Shown piece by piece: positions 7,361 to 12,921 of a stretch of 12,997 nt of DNA; positions within the stretch are counted from its first letter, which is position 1; every line of letters starts with the position of its first letter. Both the position numbers and the translations under genes were made by a program. The DNA lies in assembly GCA_903922545.1 (NCBI GenBank), contig CAIXUE010000288.1, forward strand, positions 1-12,997, in the 5' to 3' direction. The notes beneath the pieces were generated by a model, which was not told the origin of the DNA, did no database searches, and saw only the letters and a list, made by a program, of their open reading frames with translations. This DNA is from an uncultured Alphaproteobacteria bacterium (GTDB taxonomy: Bacteria; Pseudomonadota; Alphaproteobacteria; Micropepsales; Micropepsaceae).

Positions 7361-7860
7361 TGCGCAAGATGCTTGTTGTTGCCGCAGCCCTGGGCGCCAC
7401 ACTGATGATGGGCGCCGCGCCACCACAGTTAGCCATCACTGATCTGAAAAATCTTCCGATCGTGGAAAAAGCGCCCTATGACGAAAGCGCCAATGCCGAT
7501 GCGGTGGTGGCCGCCGCTTTTGCCCGCGCCAAAAAAAGCCACAAGCTGGTGATGCTGGATCTGGGCGGCAACTGGTGCCCCGACTGCATCATCCTGGCGA
7601 ATGTGATGCGCCTGCCGGCGATGGCTGACTTTATGCAGGCGCATTATGAATTCGCGTCGGTGGATGTGGGGCGGTTCGACAAGAACCTGCAGATTCCGGC
7701 GCGCTTTGGTTACACCAAGCGGCTCACCGGCGTACCCACCGTGCTGGTGGCGACGCCGGACGGCAGGCTGGTGAATGACGGCCAGGTGTTCGCGCTTTCC
7801 AATGCGCGGGACATGACGCCCCAGTCGCTGGCGGAATATCTGGCACGTTGGGCGAAGTAG
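7357..7860 (+). CDS. Exported thioredoxin-fold protein with WCPDC motif
   Basis: A 167-residue thioredoxin-family protein. The first 20 or so residues (MMRKMLVVAAALGATLMMGA) form a signal peptide, so it should act in the periplasm or at the membrane. The redox motif is GNWCPDC (Cys74 and Cys77) after a strand KLVMLDLGG. The cis-proline loop is TGVPTVLV with Pro127. The CPDC dipeptide differs from thioredoxin CGPC and is found in several thioredoxin_7-like exported proteins; whether it reduces or oxidises disulfides cannot be read. The start overlaps the peptidase stop as ATGATG/TGA, so it is translationally coupled. Together with the SIMPL protein and the peptidase it forms a run for which protein quality control is a reasonable but unproven guess. 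Confidence 0.88.
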   Translation: MMRKMLVVAAALGATLMMGAAPPQLAITDLKNLPIVEKAPYDESANADAVVAAAFARAKKSHKLVMLDLGGNWCPDCIILANVMRLPAMADFMQAHYEFASVDVGRFDKNLQIPARFGYTKRLTGVPTVLVATPDGRLVNDGQVFALSNARDMTPQSLAEYLARWAK

Positions 7861-7887
7861 CGACCGCATCCAATAGTAAGGTTTTTT

Positions 7888-7975
7888 AGGCGCGCGGAGG
7901 CTTAGCTTTTCTTGGTGAGCGGCAGCGAACCTAGAAAAGCTTGCCTATCTGAGCGCTGCGAAGATGCGCGCGCCT
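7888..7975. repeat. Nested inverted repeats in the 404-bp gap after the thioredoxin gene
   Basis: An outer pair, AGGCGCGC at 7888-7895 and GCGCGCCT at 7968-7975, is a perfect 8-bp inverted repeat. Inside it, AGCTTTTCT at 7904-7912 pairs perfectly with AGAAAAGCT at 7933-7941, extended by GGT/ACC after a T-T mismatch. Within and after the inner loop, CAGCG can also pair with CGCTG. No T-run follows either stem in the forward direction, so it does not look like a standard terminator. A structured RNA, a REP-type repeat or an attenuated terminator are the open options. Confidence 0.5.
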
Positions 7976-7976
7976 G

Positions 7977-8026
7977 CTGGATCCCCTTTCCTCGCCGCTA
8001 AGACGCGGCTCGCCGGGGATGACAAT
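7977..8026. repeat. REP-like intergenic palindrome
   Basis: The segment runs from CTGGATCCCC to CGGGGATGACAAT with an inner stem GCCGC/GCGGC. The outer arms ATCCCC (7981-7986) and GGGGAT (8015-8020) pair. It resembles the short GGATCCCC...GGGGATGAC palindromes scattered between genes in many proteobacterial genomes. Being single in this window, its repetitive nature is inferred from that resemblance only. Confidence 0.5.
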
Positions 8027-8027
8027 A

Positions 8028-8264
8028 GGGTTTGTCCCGTCCGAAATCGAAATTGTGCAGCGCATCATCGCGGTGAAGGCGCGCAAGCTGCCTTTCCTGG
8101 CTGCAACCGGAACTTGTGACGGTTGGCCGAAAGGATTAGCTTTTGACCGCACAAGACGCGGCCGGGGAGTCGATTTAGCAGCACACAAATTCAGCAGCAC
8201 ATAAAGGAACGAGTTCCGGCGCACAGACAGAGCAAACCCAACCAACAAAAAACGGGAGGCGACA
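8028..8264. other. Rest of the gap upstream of the hydroxylase gene
   Basis: No gene is supported here. The region should hold the promoter of the hydroxylase operon, but no convincing -35/-10 pair is visible. Two near-identical 13-mers, AGCAGCACACAAA (8177-8189) and AGCAGCACATAAA (8193-8205), lie 16 bp apart, roughly 60 bp before the TTG start, and could be a tandem operator half-site. A strong ribosome site GGGAGG lies at 8254-8259. Confidence 0.4.
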
Positions 8265-8267
8265 TTG
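8254..8267 (+). promoter_or_regulatory. Shine-Dalgarno site fixing a TTG start
   Basis: GGGAGG at 8254-8259 is followed after 5 bp by TTG at 8265-8267. This strong site supports TTG as the true start of the hydroxylase-family gene, as no ATG lies nearby in frame. Confidence 0.75.
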
Positions 8268-9239
8268 TCATCTGCAAAGCTCAGGGAATTTTCCAGTTAC
8301 GCGGCGCTGCCGCTTTTTCTTGTGGTGCTTGGAATTGCGACATGGCGGATCGGCGGCACGCCTCTCGCCAAATCTTTCCCCTATTACCACACCTTCCTTC
8401 TGGCGGCCGGCCTGGTCACGTTTGAACGGATCTTTGCCTATCGCAAGGCGGTGAATCAGCGCCACATGATCTGGCGCGATCTGATTTCAACATCCGTGCA
8501 GGCGTTCATCGCCGGATCGGTGCTGGCGCTGGTGATCGTGCCGGTGCTGCATTATTTCCCCAACACGTTTTTGGGCCGCCGCTTCCTGTTCGGACTTTCC
8601 GACCAGCTGGGGCCCTTGTGGCTGCAGGTGGTTGTGGTTTTCCTGCTGCACAGTTTTCTGGGTTATGCGGTTCACCGCTATCAGCATTACAATGATTTTC
8701 TGTGGAAGCTGCATTCCTATCATCACAGCGTCACGCATATTCAGATGTCGAACGACCTGGTGTCCAACCCGTTTGACTGGGTGCTGCGCAACACCCTGCC
8801 CACGCTTTTGCTGAGCATTGTCGGCTTCAACCCGGTTGCGGTGGTGATTTCGGGCGTGTTCAGCGTGTACGGCACATTCTCCCATTGCGGGGCCGACGTG
8901 AAAGGCGGCTTTCTGAATTACATCTTCAACACGCCGGAAGTGCATCGCTGGCATCATGCGGCGGAGTTTATCGAGCCCGAGAAATTCCGGTATGGCTGCA
9001 ATTTCGGGGTGAGCGTGAGCTTCTGGGATGCACTGTTCGGCACCCTGTGCCTGCCCAATGACCAGAGCGGCGCCGTGATCCCGCCGGTGCGGCTGGGCCA
9101 TCCGGAAGGCTATCCGGATGAGGCCAATTACCTGAAGATCCTGGTGGGCCTGCGGGCTTTTCCGATGCTGGAGCGGATGTTCGACAAATCCGCCCGCAAA
9201 GACGGGCAAGACGGTTATTCCACCGTGCCGGCCGAATAG
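8265..9239 (+). CDS. Sterol desaturase / fatty acid hydroxylase family membrane protein
   Basis: A 324-residue integral membrane protein of the fatty acid hydroxylase superfamily (PF04116), di-iron enzymes that hydroxylate or desaturate lipids. The histidine motifs are present in order: HRYQH (137-141), HSYHH (150-154), SHCG with His207, and HRWHH (227-231). Hydrophobic segments lie near 13-24, 41-53, 78-97, 118-136 and 179-203. The substrate (sterol-like, hopanoid, carotenoid or fatty acyl) cannot be told. Translation starts at TTG with a strong GGGAGG 5 bp upstream. It leads a compact run with a 61-residue membrane protein 12 bp later, an exported cupin protein and a lytic transglycosylase, which suggests envelope lipid modification. 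Confidence 0.9.
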   Translation: MSSAKLREFSSYAALPLFLVVLGIATWRIGGTPLAKSFPYYHTFLLAAGLVTFERIFAYRKAVNQRHMIWRDLISTSVQAFIAGSVLALVIVPVLHYFPNTFLGRRFLFGLSDQLGPLWLQVVVVFLLHSFLGYAVHRYQHYNDFLWKLHSYHHSVTHIQMSNDLVSNPFDWVLRNTLPTLLLSIVGFNPVAVVISGVFSVYGTFSHCGADVKGGFLNYIFNTPEVHRWHHAAEFIEPEKFRYGCNFGVSVSFWDALFGTLCLPNDQSGAVIPPVRLGHPEGYPDEANYLKILVGLRAFPMLERMFDKSARKDGQDGYSTVPAE

Positions 9240-9251
9240 GGAGGATGGATC

Positions 9252-9437
9252 ATGGGTTCCTTTATCCGCGGCAAACTTCCCTATGTGCTGGGCTTCTGCA
9301 TCGTCGAGGCGCTGATCTATTATTTCAACGGGCCACACGGCAATTTCACCACCGGATTCCCTGCCCTTTTTGCGCTTTGGCTGTATTATGACTGGATGAG
9401 CCGGGGGACGCATTACCCCGAGCAGCACCAGGAGTAG
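9252..9437 (+). CDS. Small membrane protein of unknown function (61 residues)
   Basis: A short protein with hydrophobic stretches at about residues 9-24 (YVLGFCIVEALIYYFN) and 35-47 (GFPALFALWLYYD), predicting one or two membrane spans and a polar C-terminal tail. I do not recognise a family. It is accepted as real because GGGAGGA stands 5-6 bp before its ATG, and it sits 12 bp after the hydroxylase stop and 15 bp before the cupin gene on the same strand. Tyrosine and tryptophan are frequent, as in small membrane subunits. A role as an accessory or electron-transfer partner of the hydroxylase is only a guess from position. Confidence 0.65.
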   Translation: MGSFIRGKLPYVLGFCIVEALIYYFNGPHGNFTTGFPALFALWLYYDWMSRGTHYPEQHQE

Positions 9438-9452
9438 CCAGCCGGCCTTGTC

Positions 9453-10466
9453 ATGAAGAACAGATTTTCAAAAATCAGCGCGGCCACATTGCTGGCCGCG
9501 CTTTCTTTTCTGCCTGTTGGCCGCGCGGTGGCGCAGGGCGCGCGGGCGCCGCTGGAAAACTGGTGGGTGCCCAAATCCGAAGGCGGGGTATATCACGCGC
9601 CGATGCGGCCGATCTGGAAGCTGGCCGATTTGAAAGCCGCGCATGCCGGCCAGGCCAACTGGCAGGAGCTCATCATCAAGGACCCGGAGCAGGAAGCGAC
9701 GTACAATTCCGGCGCGCCGGGCGAGAAGTTCGGCCCGCGCCTGCACCCCGATACGCCCACCATGTTTGTGGTGGTGGCGGGGCAGATGCATTTTGATGTG
9801 GAAGGCCAGGCGCCGGTGACGGCGGGGCGCGGATCGATCATCAACATCATGCATACCACGGTGTTTTCCTATGCCGTGGAAGGCAACAGCAACGCGCTGT
9901 GGGTGGAAGTGAACCCCGCCAATTACAAGACGGCGTATCCCGCCGCGATGCCGGCACCCGCCGCCGGGCCCGGGCTGACGGTGGTGAAGGTGGCGTTCAA
10001 CCACAAGCCGGGCGCATATCCAACACCGAACCAGCTTTATTTCAACACGTTTGACGCCATCAAGACTTGCGTGAAATCGAACACCGTGGTGGTGCAGGAC
10101 GATCATCTGTTCGCCAGCCCGCTGATCGGGTTTGTGAACCCGGCGGACAACCCGTGCGGCACGGGCCGCGAAAATGTGGGCAGCGGGCCCGACAAGCCGG
10201 ATGCGCCGGCGTTCAATGTCAAATCCACGTTCGGGCACATGCATGCGGGGCCGGCGGAATGGTGGATTGTGCAGGTGGGCGCGATCAGCGGCAAGTTCGA
10301 GAATATGAGCGAATATCACGCCACCGAGGGCGATGTGTTGTATGCCGCGCCGATGGGCTGGCACCAGATGGCGGCGGAAGCGCCGTCAGGGGTTTCGGTG
10401 CGCCTGGCGCTGAGCGCCTATGAGCTGATCAACATGAACAACACCAGCGGCGGCGCGGGCGATTGA
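9453..10466 (+). CDS. Exported protein with two cupin domains
   Basis: A 337-residue protein with a signal peptide (MKNRFSKISAATLLAALSFL, cleavage likely after AVA near residue 27). The first cupin-like barrel holds GPRLHPDTPTMFVVVAGQMH (about 94-113) and a later His134. The second has a fuller metal site in FGHMHAGPAEWW (His262, His264, Glu269) with His304 in PMGWHQM. Cys206 and Cys235 could form a disulfide in the periplasm. Cupins include dioxygenases, isomerases and sugar- or ligand-binding proteins, so no reaction is assigned. The ribosome site is weak: GGAG lies about 18 bp before the ATG, inside the preceding gene's end. The stop overlaps the start of the transglycosylase gene. Confidence 0.75.
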   Translation: MKNRFSKISAATLLAALSFLPVGRAVAQGARAPLENWWVPKSEGGVYHAPMRPIWKLADLKAAHAGQANWQELIIKDPEQEATYNSGAPGEKFGPRLHPDTPTMFVVVAGQMHFDVEGQAPVTAGRGSIINIMHTTVFSYAVEGNSNALWVEVNPANYKTAYPAAMPAPAAGPGLTVVKVAFNHKPGAYPTPNQLYFNTFDAIKTCVKSNTVVVQDDHLFASPLIGFVNPADNPCGTGRENVGSGPDKPDAPAFNVKSTFGHMHAGPAEWWIVQVGAISGKFENMSEYHATEGDVLYAAPMGWHQMAAEAPSGVSVRLALSAYELINMNNTSGGAGD

Positions 10467-11326
10467 AGCTGTTTCGCCGTGTGGGAGAGTGGCGCGGGCG
10501 CTGGTTGCTTGCCGCGTTGGGCGTGGCGGCGGCAAGCGTGTTGTTTGTGGTGCTGCACAAGCCGGCATCGCCCATGCTGAAGAAAATCATCATCGTTACC
10601 CCGGCGCCAAAGCTGCCCGCGCCGCCATCGGACTTTGACAAAGAAATGGCGATGAGCCCGGAGGCGCTGATGAGCCGCTGGCAGCCGCTGATCAAAGAGG
10701 CCGCCAAACGCATTCAGGTGCCGCCGGAATGGATTACCGCCGTGATCCATATGGAAAGCGCCGGGCGCACCTTGATGGGCGATAACAAGCCCATCACATC
10801 GGACATGGGGGCGATGGGGATCATGCAGGTGCTGCCAAAAACCTATGCCGACATGCGGGCGCAATATGGGCTGGGCGCGGACCCGTATGACCCGCATGAC
10901 AATATGATCGCGGGGACGGCGTATCTGAAATGGCTGGACGGCAAATACGGCAATCCGGGCATGTTCGCGGCCTATAATGACGGGCCGGGAAACCTGGATG
11001 CGTTTTTGACGGCGGGGCGGAACCTGCCCACCGAGACGCATAATTATGTGAACGGCATTTCCAAAATGCTGGGCCAGCCCACCGATCAATTGCAGCAGAT
11101 GACCAAGGCCAAATTCACCCTGCCCAATGGCGCGCCCATCGAGATTGACGCCAAGAATGTGACCAGCGTGCGTGCGCCTTTCCCGGGCGAATATGCGCCG
11201 GGGGTGCAGGCGGTGCTGAGCCTGGGGCCAAAGCGGCAAGGCGTGCGGGAGGATGTGGCGGCGGTGACGGCGATATTAAAGGCGCATGGCGGTGGTGGTG
11301 ATGGCGGGAAATTGGCGGGAAAGTAA
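10463..11326 (+). CDS. SLT-type lytic transglycosylase (peptidoglycan-cleaving)
   Basis: A 287-residue protein with an N-terminal signal anchor (LLAALGVAAASVLFVVL, about 15-31), a proline-rich linker and an SLT domain. Lytic transglycosylases cut peptidoglycan glycan strands to 1,6-anhydro products in the periplasm. The catalytic glutamate is probably Glu98 in VIHMESAG, followed by MGAMGIMQVLPKTY (about 115-128) and AAYNDGPGNLDAF, all standard for the family. The C-terminus ends in a glycine-rich tail. Translation starts at TTG 10463-10465, which overlaps the cupin stop TGA as TTGA, so it is probably coupled. It is the last gene of the hydroxylase run and converges with the minus-strand operon; no clear terminator is seen in the 68-bp gap after it. 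Confidence 0.9.
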   Translation: MKLFRRVGEWRGRWLLAALGVAAASVLFVVLHKPASPMLKKIIIVTPAPKLPAPPSDFDKEMAMSPEALMSRWQPLIKEAAKRIQVPPEWITAVIHMESAGRTLMGDNKPITSDMGAMGIMQVLPKTYADMRAQYGLGADPYDPHDNMIAGTAYLKWLDGKYGNPGMFAAYNDGPGNLDAFLTAGRNLPTETHNYVNGISKMLGQPTDQLQQMTKAKFTLPNGAPIEIDAKNVTSVRAPFPGEYAPGVQAVLSLGPKRQGVREDVAAVTAILKAHGGGGDGGKLAGK

Positions 11327-11394
11327 AAGGGGATTTTACTCTGACCCCAACCTTCTCAACCTTCTTGGTCGACGCCTCCGGCAACGTCAAAAGC

Positions 11395-12324
11395 CTACCG
11401 TTTTCTCATTGCCTTCTTGCCTTTGGGCCTTTTGGCCTTGCTCACAAACTTGTCGGGGTAAGCGGCACGGAGCCTCTCGGAATCCTGCCCGTCGATTATT
11501 CCGTAATAGATAGTATTTCCAGTAGCCACGGACCGCGCGACTGCTAGTGCCTGCATCAGGCTCACGACGCTGGCATCAATCTCTCGCCAATGCTGGACAA
11601 AGAATACATCGGCATCTTCTTGGAAAAGGCGTGCAGCCTGATCCCCGTTCTTACCCATCTTGCCCTGAACCAGCTTGGCTTTAAGGCCCGGCCCTTTGAA
11701 GGCGAACGCGACAGCGTATCGCTTACCCTTCATGCGAATGCGGCCAGAATACAGATCGCTCGTCTCGCCACCCCAATCCTTGAACTTTGCGAGTTCGCCA
11801 ATGATTCTTTGCACGCCCTGTTTGAATTGATCTTCGCTAATATCAGCCGAGAGCGTGGCAGGCTTGCGTATCTTTTTGACTTTCGAAAATGACTGAAAAT
11901 CGTCAATCGTTACCCTTTTAATTTTTGCGGCCGCAGTAGGGATCGCAATAGTTTTGGGTAACGCCGCGGTGCTGATCTTGCGCTTGGTCGGGAAGGCAGC
12001 GATTTTCTTCTTGTTGCCCGCTAATCCCAAAATTTTCTTTTTATGCCCGTGTATGAAATCAATCTTTTCATACGCAGTATCGTCGTCTTTGCGGGTTTGG
12101 CGAACGATGCCTTTGGTGTGTAGGTGGCGTCCTGCTTGCAAGACGCGCATCCGCGTGAGCCTCGTGGCTTTCGCAATATGCGCGACCGTCTTTACCTTTG
12201 CCTTATGAAAATAGATCGCTTCAAAAACTTTCCGTTTGTCACCGATGCCAATGGCCTTGGCTGCCTCCTCGATTTGCTCTGGACCGTTTGAGCGGGAGTC
12301 TGAGACTTCAATCGCGTTGGCCAA
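11395..12324 (-). CDS. Hypothetical protein: winged-helix-like N-terminus plus possible nuclease-like C-terminus
   Basis: A 309-residue protein of no family I can name. Residues about 30-95 look like a winged-helix DNA-binding fold (KRKVFEAIYFHKAKVKTVAH, IAKATRLTRMRVLQAGRHL). A lysine/alanine-rich linker follows (about 95-155). The C-terminal domain (about 160-290) has the pattern WGGETSDLYSGRIR, YAVAFAFKGPG, GKMGKNGDQAARLF, ADVFFVQHW and YYGIIDGQD. That succession of strand, lysine-ended strand and helix recalls restriction-endonuclease-like folds. However, the canonical acidic residue two before Lys210 is alanine, so activity is not claimed. The start is TTG 12322-12324 with AAAGGG about 8 bp upstream, 3 bp after the previous stop. 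It is the last gene of the operon, in DNA less GC-rich than the left part of the window. Confidence 0.7.
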   Translation of the reverse strand: MANAIEVSDSRSNGPEQIEEAAKAIGIGDKRKVFEAIYFHKAKVKTVAHIAKATRLTRMRVLQAGRHLHTKGIVRQTRKDDDTAYEKIDFIHGHKKKILGLAGNKKKIAAFPTKRKISTAALPKTIAIPTAAAKIKRVTIDDFQSFSKVKKIRKPATLSADISEDQFKQGVQRIIGELAKFKDWGGETSDLYSGRIRMKGKRYAVAFAFKGPGLKAKLVQGKMGKNGDQAARLFQEDADVFFVQHWREIDASVVSLMQALAVARSVATGNTIYYGIIDGQDSERLRAAYPDKFVSKAKRPKGKKAMRKR

Positions 12325-12327
12325 GTG

Positions 12328-12525
12328 TTACCCTTTTTTGGCGCGCGTTCGCCCTGAACCGCCCTTCGGAAACATGCGGCTGATCTGACTACGATCCAAC
12401 CCGAGCGCGGGAGCTATATCATTCTGGCTAGCGCCGTTCTTCATGAGCGCAAACACGAGCAAACGCTTGATCGCGATCAACTCAGCAAGAATGGGACCAG
12501 AAATGGTGATTTTTTTACCTACCAT
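12328..12525 (-). CDS. Small helix-turn-helix protein (65 residues)
   Basis: A short protein whose residues about 20-52 form a helix-turn-helix: LLVFALMKNGASQNDIAPAL then GLDRSQISRMF. The tail is basic (GRTRAKKG). The recognition-helix segment recalls sigma-factor region 4 or phage-repressor-like folds. It starts at ATG 12523-12525 with AGGAAG upstream, and only 2 bp separate it from the preceding stop. It probably binds DNA and may regulate the operon or serve as a targeting subunit; both are inference. Confidence 0.65.
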   Translation of the reverse strand: MVGKKITISGPILAELIAIKRLLVFALMKNGASQNDIAPALGLDRSQISRMFPKGGSGRTRAKKG

Positions 12526-12527
12526 TT

Positions 12528-12755
12528 TTACTTCCTGGCCTTTTTCGCGCGCTTGGAAGCCGCTAAAGCTTGGCTGACCGTGTTGGGCGTCGTGTCACAA
12601 AGCGCAGCAATATCCTTCGGGGTCATACCCGCTTTTGAAAGCGTCACTGCCCGATCCTTCAATGGTGCGCTCGACGGTGCGACGCTCAAGGCCATCAACC
12701 GAATGAGCGTGTCGAGTTTTGCTTCCAGCCCTGCTCCGCCAATTTCGCCAGCCAT
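12528..12755 (-). CDS. Small helix-turn-helix protein (75 residues)
   Basis: A 75-residue protein with an amphipathic N-terminal helix (LEAKLDTLIRLMALSV, about 10-25) that could drive dimerisation. A helix-turn-helix follows at about residues 33-65 (AVTLSKAGMTPKDIAALCDT, TPNTVSQALAASK) of the sigma-70 region 4 kind, and the tail is RAKKARK. It shares the pattern G-x4-DIA-x2-L...S with the 65-residue neighbour, but the two are otherwise different. It starts at ATG 12753-12755 with AAGGAAAG just before. It sits 1 bp after a possible 36-residue ORF and 2 bp before the next gene, so co-translation is likely. Confidence 0.7.
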   Translation of the reverse strand: MAGEIGGAGLEAKLDTLIRLMALSVAPSSAPLKDRAVTLSKAGMTPKDIAALCDTTPNTVSQALAASKRAKKARK

Positions 12756-12756
12756 T

Positions 12757-12867
12757 TTACTTTCCTTTTTTTCCTACATTTTCGGGCAACGAATAAACAT
12801 GTTGCAACCGCGCGTCGCGCCCTTGGCCAACCTTGAAGACAACACCCTCTTGGACCCTGACCTGCAT
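12757..12867 (-). CDS. Possible 36-residue ORF heading the operon, or the end of a disrupted gene
   Basis: On the minus strand, ATG at 12865-12867 opens a 36-codon frame (start MQVRVQEGVVFKVGQGRDAR, end ENVGKKGK) that stops at TAA 12757-12759. One base separates it from the next gene, matching the 2- and 3-bp gaps downstream, and its end holds the ribosome site of the next gene. The residue mix is protein-like, and the basic tail resembles those of its neighbours. Only a weak GAG precedes the ATG. The frame stays open a short way further upstream, towards the IS end, so it may be the C-terminus of a gene cut by the insertion sequence. Confidence 0.4.
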   Translation of the reverse strand: MQVRVQEGVVFKVGQGRDARLQHVYSLPENVGKKGK

Positions 12868-12880
12868 GGCTCTTTTTGTA

Positions 12881-12907
12881 CCAAGCGAATTGATAGAATT
12901 GGCTTGG
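12881..12907. repeat. Near-perfect palindrome between the divergent operon and the IS gene
   Basis: CCAAGCGAATT (12881-12891) and AATTGGCTTGG (12897-12907) are inverted with a single mismatch around a 5-bp spacer. It lies 14 bp before the transposase start and 13 bp upstream of the possible 36-residue ORF on the other strand. It could be part of the IS end or an operator for either side. Confidence 0.55.
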
Positions 12908-12921
12908 AAAGGAGCTTTGCG

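Noticed and set aside
7931..8248. Minus-strand 105-residue frame in the gap before the hydroxylase gene
   Set aside because: It reads through the REP-like palindrome, yielding a stretch typical of translated intergenic repeats, and has no ribosome site or recognisable domain.
8487..9428. Minus-strand 313-residue frame opposite the hydroxylase gene
   Set aside because: Its composition is that of an antisense shadow, and the plus strand has all the histidine motifs and a strong ribosome site.
11590..11892. Plus-strand 100-residue frame inside the 309-residue gene
   Set aside because: It is antisense to a longer frame with good operon spacing and protein-like composition; no ribosome site is seen.
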